Both the position numbers and the translations under genes were made by a program. A stretch of DNA of 11,904 nucleotides. Origin: Chlamydiota bacterium. GTDB taxonomy: Bacteria; Chlamydiota; Chlamydiia; Chlamydiales; Rhabdochlamydiaceae. Shown here one piece after another: positions 1 to 6,152 of the stretch. Below the pieces are notes generated by a model. It searched no databases. It was not told where the DNA came from and saw nothing but the letters and a program-made list of their open reading frames with translations. The stretch's first letter is position 1. Each line of letters opens with the position of its first letter. The DNA lies in contig DAIEPN010000149.1 of the NCBI GenBank assembly GCA_027348355.1, positions 1 through 11,904 on the forward strand, written 5' to 3'.

Positions 1-429
1 TACTCTCAAGATAATAAAACTCGTGTGCATCACCGTCTTGAAAGTGAATCTTCAGTGCTTACTCTTTTACATAAAGAAAAGAAAATTGATGCTTTAGAAA
101 TTTTGCACAACTTCGATTGCTGGATGCAAGAAAAGATTTATTCAGTGGGAGGAGAATCGTTTCAGGAGATCCGTTTTTTCTCCGCAGATGAAGGAACATA
201 CCGCTACTCTACACAGAAACTGCTTGCACAATCTGTAAAACTTTCGTTGTACCGTCTTCCGGGAAAAGATCTTCCTGTTTCTTTACAGACTGCTTCCCCC
301 TTCTTAAAAGGAATTGCCCAAGATGTTTCTTTTTCTATGGCGGACAAAGTGCCCAAATTTCAAGCTGAAAATTTTAAAGCCTCTTTAAGAGAGGTAGAAA
401 AGCCCACCTTACCTATGCGAAAAAAATAA
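1..429 (+). CDS. LptC-like LPS export protein, C-terminal part (5' end cut by window)
   Basis: The reading frame is open from base 1 (first residues Y-S-Q-D-N-K-T-R, then a GTG at 25), so the gene starts upstream and only about 142 C-terminal residues are visible; the GTG at 25 is not a credible start. There is no membrane segment in the visible part; an N-terminal anchor would be off the window. The stretch IRFFSADEGTYRYSTQKLLAQ followed by VKLSLYRLPG, and later FSMADKVPKFQAENFKASL, have the alternating short beta-strand pattern of the LptC/LptA jellyroll (residue runs that place acyl chains in a groove). LptC is the inner-membrane-anchored periplasmic protein that passes LPS from LptB2FG to LptA. 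The assignment rests mainly on this pattern plus position: it lies 65 bp upstream of an LptA-like gene and lptB on the same strand, as in the chlamydial kdsA - LptC-like - lptB region. It could instead be another OstA-type periplasmic protein. Moderately sure of the family, not of the exact role. Confidence 0.55.
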   Translation, partial: YSQDNKTRVHHRLESESSVLTLLHKEKKIDALEILHNFDCWMQEKIYSVGGESFQEIRFFSADEGTYRYSTQKLLAQSVKLSLYRLPGKDLPVSLQTASPFLKGIAQDVSFSMADKVPKFQAENFKASLREVEKPTLPMRKK

Positions 430-494
430 AAAGTACACAGAGAAATTAAAAAATCGCATAGGATGAAGTAAAAGACTAACTCCGAGGTGCTATT

Positions 495-1958
495 ATGAGA
501 CTTACTATTCTTGCTTTTTCTCTCCTCTCTCTCTCTCTTTTTGCAGAGATTCCTGATGAATCGCAGTTTGTATCTTCTACAAAGGCATCTTTTGACGGGA
601 ACAACTTACTTCTTCAGGGTCATGTCATTTTAGAGCATAGCATTGGCAAACTTTGCGCGGAAAAAGCTTCTTTGCAAAGACAAGAATCATCAAAAGATTT
701 TCCCTTCTCTTTAATCGATTTAGAAAAAGATGTGCTTGTGACCCTACCTAGTGATGCTACACTTACTTGTAATCAAGCTCATTTAGATTTTATTTCTTTA
801 AAAGGGGTTTTATCTTCGTCTGATGCAGGTCAAGTGGTCTATATGGATAATATTATCCAAAGTAAAGGTGATACAATCCCCTTTTACATGGAAGGAAAAA
901 CTGTCGATCTGGCTCTAAACAAACAGGAAACCTCATCTGAAAGAACCGAGTACAAAATAGATAAGATCACTTCAAATAAAAATGTGCTCTTAAAATATGG
1001 GACCCTTTTTTCTCTTAAGTCAGATAGAGCTGTCTACACCTCTTCGATAAAATCAAACATGAAAAAAACTCAAGGGACCGTTTCAGCTTTTCCAGAGGAA
1101 CCAAATGATCGTTGTTATTTAGAGCATAAAAATGGAAAAATCGATGCGCAGAGCTTTCATTTTAATTTCCTTACCCAAGAGATTTCCCTTATTCACCCGA
1201 AGGGTAAATTATTTTTATCTTTTGGACAAAATCCAAAGTTGCAGGAAGTTTCTTTTCGATCAGATGACCTCATTTGGAATCAGCTTTCGCACCTTCTTTT
1301 TTTGAAAAAAAATGTAGAGATCCATGATCCTTCTCTTGGAAACATTCAAGCTAAAGAAGAAGTTTCCTTTTTTGGGAAAGACATTAACAACATTCAAATG
1401 CTCCAAACGAAAGGATATAGCGTACTCGAATATCAAGAGCAAAGCAGGGCGAGCTCTCATAGGCTTATTTCTTACGGCATACTAAGAATCGACAGAGCCC
1501 ACGGTAATGCAATTGCGGAAAGTCCCGAAAAACAAGGAAAAGTCCTCCAAAATGAACAACTCTATTATGAAGAAGATGAACTCTCTATGTACGCCGATAA
1601 AGGTTCTATGGAGTTCTCTACTACTACGGACAACATAGTTCAACCCATTTCCGTTACATTAAAAAATAATGTCAGGCTCATTTCCCACAATTCGCAAAAA
1701 CCCGATCGCTGCGCTCTTGCAGATAGAGTCACATACTCTCCAGGCACAAGAACCTTTATTCTCTCGGCAAATCCAGGAAAAAAAGTCCTCTTATGGGATC
1801 AAAATGAGACAATCCAAATCAGTGCCAATGAAATCCATATCACCCAAGAACCTGGAGAAAAAAAGGAAGCGATTAAAGGGGTTGGTAATGTAAAATTTAC
1901 TTTTTCTCAAGAAGAGCAGTCTCTTTTAGAAAAAATTTTTCCTAACATAGAGCTCTAA
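495..1958 (+). CDS. lptA: Long LptA/OstA-like periplasmic LPS transport protein
   Basis: 487 residues. The ATG at 495 has a Shine-Dalgarno GAGGTG at 484-489, five bases upstream. Residues 1-17 form a signal peptide (Arg-2, hydrophobic core LTILAFSLLSLSL, cleavage probably after FA-17), so the mature protein is periplasmic. OstA-like beta repeats are visible in at least three places: about 29-65 (ASFDGNNLLLQGHVILEH), about 247-295 (FRSDDLIWNQLSHLLFLKKN), and about 350-470 (LYYEEDELSMYADKGSMEF, then VTLKNNVRLISH, ANEIHI and KGVGNVKFTF). LptA normally carries LPS across the periplasm as a head-to-tail jellyroll bridge between LptC and LptD. This protein is more than twice as long as E. coli LptA (185 aa), so it may be several jellyroll units in one chain. 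The lptB start follows after a 5-bp gap. An alternative reading is an LptD N-terminal-like protein, but no large C-terminal barrel region is present. Confidence 0.7.
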   Translation: MRLTILAFSLLSLSLFAEIPDESQFVSSTKASFDGNNLLLQGHVILEHSIGKLCAEKASLQRQESSKDFPFSLIDLEKDVLVTLPSDATLTCNQAHLDFISLKGVLSSSDAGQVVYMDNIIQSKGDTIPFYMEGKTVDLALNKQETSSERTEYKIDKITSNKNVLLKYGTLFSLKSDRAVYTSSIKSNMKKTQGTVSAFPEEPNDRCYLEHKNGKIDAQSFHFNFLTQEISLIHPKGKLFLSFGQNPKLQEVSFRSDDLIWNQLSHLLFLKKNVEIHDPSLGNIQAKEEVSFFGKDINNIQMLQTKGYSVLEYQEQSRASSHRLISYGILRIDRAHGNAIAESPEKQGKVLQNEQLYYEEDELSMYADKGSMEFSTTTDNIVQPISVTLKNNVRLISHNSQKPDRCALADRVTYSPGTRTFILSANPGKKVLLWDQNETIQISANEIHITQEPGEKKEAIKGVGNVKFTFSQEEQSLLEKIFPNIEL

Positions 1959-1963
1959 CACAC

Positions 1964-2695
1964 ATGTCCAAAGAGATTATTTTAGAAACGAAGGATTTAC
2001 GAAAAAACTACGGAGATAAATCCGTTGTCAACGGGCTAAGCTTTTTTGTAAAAAGAGGGGAAATCGTAGGGCTTCTCGGCCCAAACGGCGCCGGAAAAAC
2101 TACCGCCTTCTACATGACAATCGGCCTCATCAAGCCCGATGAAGGATCCGTTTTTTTCAAAGGGGTCGATGTTACAGATTTTCCCATCCATCAAAGGGCT
2201 CGCATGGGTATGGGTTATCTTGCTCAAGAACCTTCGATTTTTCGCAATCTCACAGTTGAACAAAACATTTTATGCATCTTAGAAACACTCCAACTTCCTA
2301 AAGTCGAAGAAAAGGCGAGGCTTGCGCAATTGCTCCAAGAACTTCATCTCGAAAAATTAGCAAAGAAGCTGGCTGGCGCTTTATCTGGCGGAGAAAGAAG
2401 GCGTTTAGAAATTACCAGGGCTCTTGTGACACAGCCATCTCTCCTTCTTCTTGACGAACCTTTCGCCAATATCGATCCTTTAGCCATTGACGATGTACAA
2501 CATCTCATTAGGCATTTAAAAACAAAAGGGATCAGTGTTCTGATCACAGACCATAACGCCAGAGAAATCTTTAGCATTGTAGATCGCAGTTATTTGATCC
2601 GAGAAGGAAAGGTCATGATTTCTGGAAGCGTTCAAGAATTACTGCAAAACAAAGAAGCGAGAGCCTCTTATTTTGGAGAAGATTTCAAGCTATAG
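1964..2695 (+). CDS. lptB: LPS export ABC transporter ATP-binding protein LptB
   Basis: 243 residues, the usual LptB length (E. coli 241). Cytoplasmic ATPase subunit of LptB2FG, which extracts LPS from the inner membrane and pushes it onto the LptC-LptA bridge. All ABC motifs are intact: Walker A GPNGAGKT at 39-46, Q-loop Gln-88 in YLAQEPSIFRNLTVEQN, signature LSGGERRR at 140-147, Walker B LLLLDEP ending at 166 with catalytic Glu-165, and H-loop His-197 in LITDHNARE. The Q-loop context SIFRNLTVEQN closely matches the LptB family pattern (SIFRxLSVxxN), which separates it from generic branched-chain amino acid LivG/LivF ATPases. It starts 5 bp after the lptA stop without a clear Shine-Dalgarno sequence, suggesting translational coupling. 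No lptF/lptG is in view. Its last six bases, CTATAG, also end the convergent gene on the other strand. Confidence 0.93.
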   Translation: MSKEIILETKDLRKNYGDKSVVNGLSFFVKRGEIVGLLGPNGAGKTTAFYMTIGLIKPDEGSVFFKGVDVTDFPIHQRARMGMGYLAQEPSIFRNLTVEQNILCILETLQLPKVEEKARLAQLLQELHLEKLAKKLAGALSGGERRRLEITRALVTQPSLLLLDEPFANIDPLAIDDVQHLIRHLKTKGISVLITDHNAREIFSIVDRSYLIREGKVMISGSVQELLQNKEARASYFGEDFKL

Positions 2696-3772
2696 TCCAA
2701 GTTCTTCACAGGCTTTATAAATTTGCTCAACTGGTAAAGTAAGAAGACAGTCACTTTTTTTACTTCCCGCGCATCCATCTAGATTACATGGCTGACACGA
2801 CAAATTTTTCTTCACAACTCTTGATGCCCTATGCATCCAAGGCCCCCAGTTCAGATCTGAGGTAGGACCAAATACTGTGACCACAGGTGTTTTTACAGCA
2901 GAAGCTATATGAAGAGGAACAGAGTCAACACAAACAATCATTTTAGCTAATTTGACAAGGGCCGCAAGCTCTTTAAGTGTTGTCCTGCCACTGAAATTAC
3001 CTACTGAAATATGAGAAATGGGTTGTAAAATTTCTTCGATCATCGCTTTTTCAACTGCATCTGGTCCGGATGTGAGAACAACTTTTATCCCCCTTTTGTG
3101 AAACATCTCAATAAGCTTAGAAATTTTTTCCATAGGAAGACATTTAAACCTCCAACGTGACGTTGGATGAATGAGAACATAAGGACCTTCTATCCCTTGT
3201 TGTAACAGTTGCTGTTTCATCTTCTGCATTACAGCAGGTTGGATATCAAGAAATAGATCACGCTCTTCTTCTGAAGGAAAAATTCCAATCTTGCGAAGAA
3301 CATCTAAATTTCTTTCTACTGTATGCCTAGAGCCTGAGAAATTTTTCGCTAAGTGAGTAAAAGTTTTTCGCTTACCTAAAAAACCGCCTGTACCCGGATC
3401 AAAGCCTACACGCAAAGGGCTTCCCGAATATAAAGCTGCTATGGCACCTCTATCCCCTTCTGTCAAATTGATCACAAGGTCATAGGACTCTTTACGGATT
3501 TCTTTAAGCAGAGAAAACTCTTTTGCAAGCTTGCCAAAAAAGGAAAGTTTCTTCCATTTGCGATCATATCCAAAAAATTTACCAATCGCAGGATGACCAT
3601 CTAACATAGGTATTGTATCCGCATATACATAGGCATCAATCTTAGCATTTGGCAAATACGATTGTAATACAGAAAAAAGCGGTGATGTAAGCAGTACATC
3701 CCCATGATGTCGCATTTTGATGACAAGAATTTTTTTTACAGAGCTAAGATCTGGGTAGTTCCCATAATTCAT
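2690..3772 (-). CDS. waaQ: WaaQ-like LPS core heptosyltransferase (glycosyltransferase family 9)
   Basis: 360 residues, GT-B fold family 9. The N-terminal half has [19 protein letters not shown] (14-33) and [13 protein letters not shown] (51-63), a close match to WaaQ/RfaQ (heptosyltransferase III type) rather than WaaC or WaaF. The C-terminal nucleotide-sugar half has [12 protein letters not shown] (202-213), VVLTSGPD (231-238) and [21 protein letters not shown] (283-303). Four cysteines cluster near the end (326, 329, 334, 342). No signal peptide; expected on the cytoplasmic face of the inner membrane, transferring a heptose from an ADP-heptose-type donor to the LPS inner core. The start at 3772 has an AAGGA Shine-Dalgarno sequence nine bases upstream (plus positions 3782-3786). 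Transcribed divergently from ndk and convergently with lptB. The exact acceptor and sugar cannot be read from sequence; family confidence is high, the WaaQ sub-assignment moderate. Confidence 0.82.
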   Translation of the reverse strand: MNYGNYPDLSSVKKILVIKMRHHGDVLLTSPLFSVLQSYLPNAKIDAYVYADTIPMLDGHPAIGKFFGYDRKWKKLSFFGKLAKEFSLLKEIRKESYDLVINLTEGDRGAIAALYSGSPLRVGFDPGTGGFLGKRKTFTHLAKNFSGSRHTVERNLDVLRKIGIFPSEEERDLFLDIQPAVMQKMKQQLLQQGIEGPYVLIHPTSRWRFKCLPMEKISKLIEMFHKRGIKVVLTSGPDAVEKAMIEEILQPISHISVGNFSGRTTLKELAALVKLAKMIVCVDSVPLHIASAVKTPVVTVFGPTSDLNWGPWMHRASRVVKKNLSCQPCNLDGCAGSKKSDCLLTLPVEQIYKACEELGL

Positions 3773-3795
3773 TAGAGGCTTTCCTTAAAGAAACA

Positions 3796-3824
3796 TTGGT
3801 AAAAATCTTCCTCAAGTTTACAAT
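3796..3824 (+). promoter_or_regulatory. Sigma70-type promoter for ndk
   Basis: TTGGTA (3796-3801) and TACAAT (3819-3824) separated by exactly 17 bp. This matches 4/6 and 5/6 of the consensus boxes. It predicts a transcript start near 3831 and a leader of about 34 bases before the ndk ATG at 3865, with a strong Shine-Dalgarno inside it. Position and spacing fit well; activity is inferred. Confidence 0.55.
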
Positions 3825-3849
3825 GTCCTACGAAAAAAAACTAGTTAGA

Positions 3850-3855
3850 AAGGAG
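3850..3855 (+). promoter_or_regulatory. Ribosome binding site that fixes the ndk start
   Basis: AAGGAG, nine bases before the ATG at 3865. The frame is open further upstream to a TTG at 3796, but that codon is inside the predicted -35 box and has no Shine-Dalgarno sequence. The site therefore selects the 141-residue product over a 164-residue one. Confidence 0.8.
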
Positions 3856-3864
3856 AAATATCCC

Positions 3865-4290
3865 ATGTCTAAAGAAAAAACTTTATCGATTATTAAACCC
3901 GACGCTGTTGAAAATAATCACGTTGGAGCAATTTTAGACCGTTTTGAAAAAGCAGGTCTTCGTATAGCAGCTGCAAAAATGGTTCATCTTTCACAAAGAC
4001 AAGCTGAAGAGTTTTATGCAATTCACAAAGAAAGACCTTTTTTCCGCGATCTAGTGAATTTTATGATCTCAGGGCCTGTTCTCATAAGCGTTTTAGAAGG
4101 GGAGAATGCTGTTAAGAAAAACCGTGATATCATGGGCGCTACTAATCCTAAAGATGCAGCTCCTGGAACAATCCGTAAAGATTTTGCAGATTCTATTGAT
4201 AAGAACGCAGTTCATGGTTCCGATAGTTTAGAAAACGCAAAAGTCGAAATCGCATTTTTCTTCCCAACTTCAAAGATCTTTTCAAAATAA
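3865..4290 (+). CDS. ndk: Nucleoside diphosphate kinase
   Basis: 141 residues from the ATG at 3865, the standard length for bacterial Ndk. Transfers the gamma phosphate from an NTP (usually ATP) to NDPs through a phosphohistidine. The catalytic His is His-117 in NAVHGSDS; the N-terminal strand [10 protein letters not shown] (6-15), the RPFF loop (57-60) and [17 protein letters not shown] (91-107) are all intact. The start was chosen because of AAGGAG at 3850-3855 and because the homologous N-terminus begins [13 protein letters not shown]. It appears monocistronic, with its own promoter at 3796-3824 and a hairpin terminator at 4299-4326. Its left neighbour is divergent. Confidence 0.96.
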   Translation: MSKEKTLSIIKPDAVENNHVGAILDRFEKAGLRIAAAKMVHLSQRQAEEFYAIHKERPFFRDLVNFMISGPVLISVLEGENAVKKNRDIMGATNPKDAAPGTIRKDFADSIDKNAVHGSDSLENAKVEIAFFFPTSKIFSK

Positions 4291-4298
4291 TGTATAAA

Positions 4299-4326
4299 AA
4301 AAAGCCTCGGATTTCCGAGGCTTTTT
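4299..4326. terminator. Bidirectional rho-independent terminator after ndk
   Basis: Stem GCCTCGG (4304-4310), loop ATTT, stem CCGAGGC (4315-4321), extended by AAAAA on the left and TTTTT on the right to a 12-bp stem. The left flank has eight A (4296-4303) and the right flank a T tract, so the structure should terminate ndk on the plus strand and also the leftward gene ending at 4371. Confidence 0.9.
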
Positions 4327-4370
4327 CTTTTACTTAATTTAAATTGATTTCTGTTTCAAAGTTAACTTAT

Positions 4371-4979
4371 TCAAATTGGATTAGAAAGTTCTTGAAATTT
4401 CGCTTCAATTTCATGGATCATATCCCAGGTTATGGTCTCATCATCATCATCCAAATCATCTTCTTGAGTAATCAAGTCATACGTCTTTAGAAGATCTTTC
4501 TCTATTGCTAAAAAATCGTCTTCGTCAACTCTAAATTCCCTATCCAATTCATTTATGTCCAATCTCTTGTCTTCTGAAAAATTTTGTCTATTTTCTTGGT
4601 TTTCAAGATGTATTAAAATAATTCCCCCTATAATAGGAAATAAAGCAATAAATCCTCTTTGAATGTTTTTTATTTCGCCGTAAAATGAATTTCTTAAAGA
4701 CGTTCTTGTTTCCCTATATATAAATAACTGTCCTACCAACCCAATCGCATAAATAGCAGAAAAAATAAAACCTTTAAGAAGTCTACATCCGCCCGTGATA
4801 GTTCCAACAAACCATATTTTGTCCAAATCTCTTATTGTCATAGATGACCCGTTTTCGCTACATTCAATGTCCATAAACGTTTCCAAGTCCATAATTTCTA
4901 GACACTCTCTCGCATCATCCCCGAAAAGATATTCTGGAGTATAGAACCCATTCAAATTTAATTGCCTTGCCTCTATCAT
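4371..4979 (-). CDS. Hypothetical two-hydrophobic-segment protein, Inc-like candidate
   Basis: 202 residues, not recognised as a known named family. Two hydrophobic stretches are visible, about 70-87 (FIFSAIYAIGLVGQLFI core) and about 109-125 (GFIALFPIIGGIILIHL), joined by about 20 polar, basic residues (RETRTSLRNSFYGEIKNIQR). No signal peptide; the N-terminal 60 residues are polar and the C-terminal 75 strongly acidic (EDDLDDDDE at 173-181). A soluble N-terminus, a paired hydrophobic hairpin and a soluble C-terminus is the layout of chlamydial inclusion-membrane (Inc) proteins, which are type III secreted and insert in the host-derived vacuole membrane. That role is inference only; the 20-residue loop is long for the classic tight Inc hairpin. 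There is no Shine-Dalgarno before the ATG at 4979, and the upstream region is extremely A/T rich. Transcribed divergently from the protease gene at 5339; shares the terminator at 4299-4326. Confidence 0.6.
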   Translation of the reverse strand: MIEARQLNLNGFYTPEYLFGDDARECLEIMDLETFMDIECSENGSSMTIRDLDKIWFVGTITGGCRLLKGFIFSAIYAIGLVGQLFIYRETRTSLRNSFYGEIKNIQRGFIALFPIIGGIILIHLENQENRQNFSEDKRLDINELDREFRVDEDDFLAIEKDLLKTYDLITQEDDLDDDDETITWDMIHEIEAKFQELSNPI

Positions 4980-5291
4980 AATTAAACAAACCCATTTTAA
5001 TAATTCTATTTTTAAAGAAATATTAAATTAATTTTAATTAAAAATCAACATATTATTTATATATTAAAAAATTTAATTCAACTCGTTAACTTTTAAATAA
5101 ATAATTTAAAAATTAAGATAAACCAGATTAATTTCATAAGTTGTTTAGAATAAACATGATATAAATTCATTACACGTAAGCATCTGTATATCAATAGATA
5201 ATAAAATCCAGGAACGTACAAACAAATATAGATTATTAATAATGTTATAAAAATACAATTTAAAGATAATTGCGAATTTGAAAATATAAAA

Positions 5292-5320
5292 TTGACTTAA
5301 AATAAAATTTAAGTTATAAT
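5292..5320 (+). promoter_or_regulatory. Near-consensus sigma70 promoter for the CE-clan protease gene
   Basis: TTGACT (5292-5297), a 17-bp spacer, and TATAAT (5315-5320): 11 of 12 consensus bases at optimal spacing. Transcription should begin near 5327, only about 12 bases before the ATG at 5339 (about 21 before the in-frame ATG at 5348). The message would be very short-leadered and without a Shine-Dalgarno sequence. The A/T-rich setting raises the chance of random -10 matches, but a coincident good -35 at exactly 17 bp is less likely by chance. Confidence 0.7.
5295..5314. repeat. Inverted repeat filling the promoter spacer, possible operator
   Basis: ACTTAAA (5295-5301) and TTTAAGT (5308-5314) are exact inverted copies around a 6-bp centre. 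The repeat begins inside the -35 box and ends at the base before the -10 box. This is where a dimeric repressor would block RNA polymerase. Function is inference; low sequence complexity makes chance possible. Confidence 0.4.
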
Positions 5321-5338
5321 TGATTTTTTATTTAACAA

Positions 5339-6115
5339 ATGGTAAATATGAAAATATTAGCTTGTCAGCCAAATCCTCAACAGAGCAGCCTTTTATCGGG
5401 ACAGGAAAACGCCCTATATAGAAAAATACGTGAAATCGTTTCAAAAATCCTGTGTGATATGTGGGTCACAACCCTAAGCCACTTCTCCAAAGTAAATATA
5501 AGCGAGAGCGACTATTCTATCACTCACGAAACCTATAAAAAAGATTACAATGCTCACGCAACGGTTGCCGAATTAAAAAGAACTCGCCAAGTTTCCACTT
5601 CCTCCTTGATAAGCTATGGAGAAAGTTTAGAGAAAAAAAGTAAGGAAAAACTACAATTTGTTACAGGCGGATTATTTCCTAGGACAAATATTATTCTTCC
5701 TGAAAAAAAAGAGGGAACAAAATTACTAGCAGTTCCAGTTGTAATACAGGGTCTCGAGGATCACATCGTAACTTTTGTTGTGGATTTTGCAAAAAATCGC
5801 ATTGAATTCTACGATTCAAAAGGTTTAACCATTCAAGATCGAGGAGACGCTAAATTACTCGCTAAAAACTCTAATGGAGAAATCGTTACTTTGAGAATGG
5901 TCGCGGAAGAGATGAAAACCAAATATGGAATTAATACAGTTGTGCAAAATATTGAAAAACATCAGTACGACTGTCACAATTGTGGCGTATATGTTTCCAA
6001 TTATTTAACAGAACGAGTAAATGAGACGAAAATGGAAGATATCGTAGGCAAAAATCTTGCTCAAATCAACCAATTTCGAGTTGAAATGATTAAAGCACTT
6101 TATCCAGTTTCCTAA
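5339..6115 (+). CDS. Predicted CE-clan (Ulp1/C48-like) cysteine protease, candidate effector
   Basis: 258 residues. The C-terminal half carries a catalytic arrangement like the SUMO protease Ulp1: His-142 in LEDHIVTFVVDF, Asp-159 in IEFYDSKG, Gln-209 and Cys-215 in HQYDCHNCGVYVSNYL. The His-to-Asp distance (17) and Gln-to-Cys distance (6) equal those of yeast Ulp1 (H514, D531, Q574, C580). The family cleaves ubiquitin-like proteins or ubiquitin from targets; chlamydial relatives include deubiquitinases such as ChlaDub1, and the same fold includes YopJ-type acetyltransferases. Here there is no membrane segment, in contrast to ChlaDub1. Residues 1-110 are polar with no recognised domain and could hold a secretion signal or substrate-binding part. 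A second Cys (212) precedes the likely nucleophile. The start is either ATG 5339 or ATG 5348; neither has a Shine-Dalgarno. Sure of the fold (high); substrate and secretion are inferred. Confidence 0.75.
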   Translation: MVNMKILACQPNPQQSSLLSGQENALYRKIREIVSKILCDMWVTTLSHFSKVNISESDYSITHETYKKDYNAHATVAELKRTRQVSTSSLISYGESLEKKSKEKLQFVTGGLFPRTNIILPEKKEGTKLLAVPVVIQGLEDHIVTFVVDFAKNRIEFYDSKGLTIQDRGDAKLLAKNSNGEIVTLRMVAEEMKTKYGINTVVQNIEKHQYDCHNCGVYVSNYLTERVNETKMEDIVGKNLAQINQFRVEMIKALYPVS

Positions 6116-6152
6116 AACCCGTATAGGTTGGCAGAAGAGACTTTCAGTTTTT

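Larger units (their letters stand above)
4980..5338. other. Extremely A/T-rich divergent intergenic region
   Basis: 359 bp between two divergent starts. By direct count 54 of 360 bases in 4981-5340 are G or C (15%), far below the flanking genes. It holds the near-consensus promoter at 5292-5320 for the rightward gene. For the leftward gene, a TAGAAT on the minus strand (plus positions 5003-5008) is a possible -10 box about 24 bases from the ATG, with only a poor -35. ATTTTAATTAAAAT at 5031-5044 is a perfect palindrome, which means little in such DNA. No tRNA, convincing small ORF or insertion-sequence end was seen. Confidence 0.85.

Noticed and set aside
412..462. 9-bp perfect inverted repeat (CCTATGCGA / TCGCATAGG) around the lptC-like stop codon
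   Set aside because: The 33-base loop is long and there is no T tract. A rough estimate suggests a few such repeats are expected by chance in 12 kb, so it is not called a terminator or attenuator.
3796..3864. N-terminal extension of Ndk from a TTG at 3796
   Set aside because: The TTG lies in the predicted -35 box. AAGGAG before the ATG at 3865 and normal Ndk length support the shorter protein.
5140..5235. About 30 open codons on the minus strand inside the A/T-rich region
   Set aside because: No start with a Shine-Dalgarno sequence and no recognisable similarity. Possibly a remnant, but unsupported.
4980..5338. Possible replication origin or CRISPR leader in the A/T-rich region
   Set aside because: No DnaA-box clusters, iterons or regularly spaced repeats seen, and no origin- or Cas-associated genes nearby.
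6114..6130. Short hairpin AACC/GGTT between the protease and pckG ends
   Set aside because: Only four base pairs and no following T tract; not a convincing terminator.
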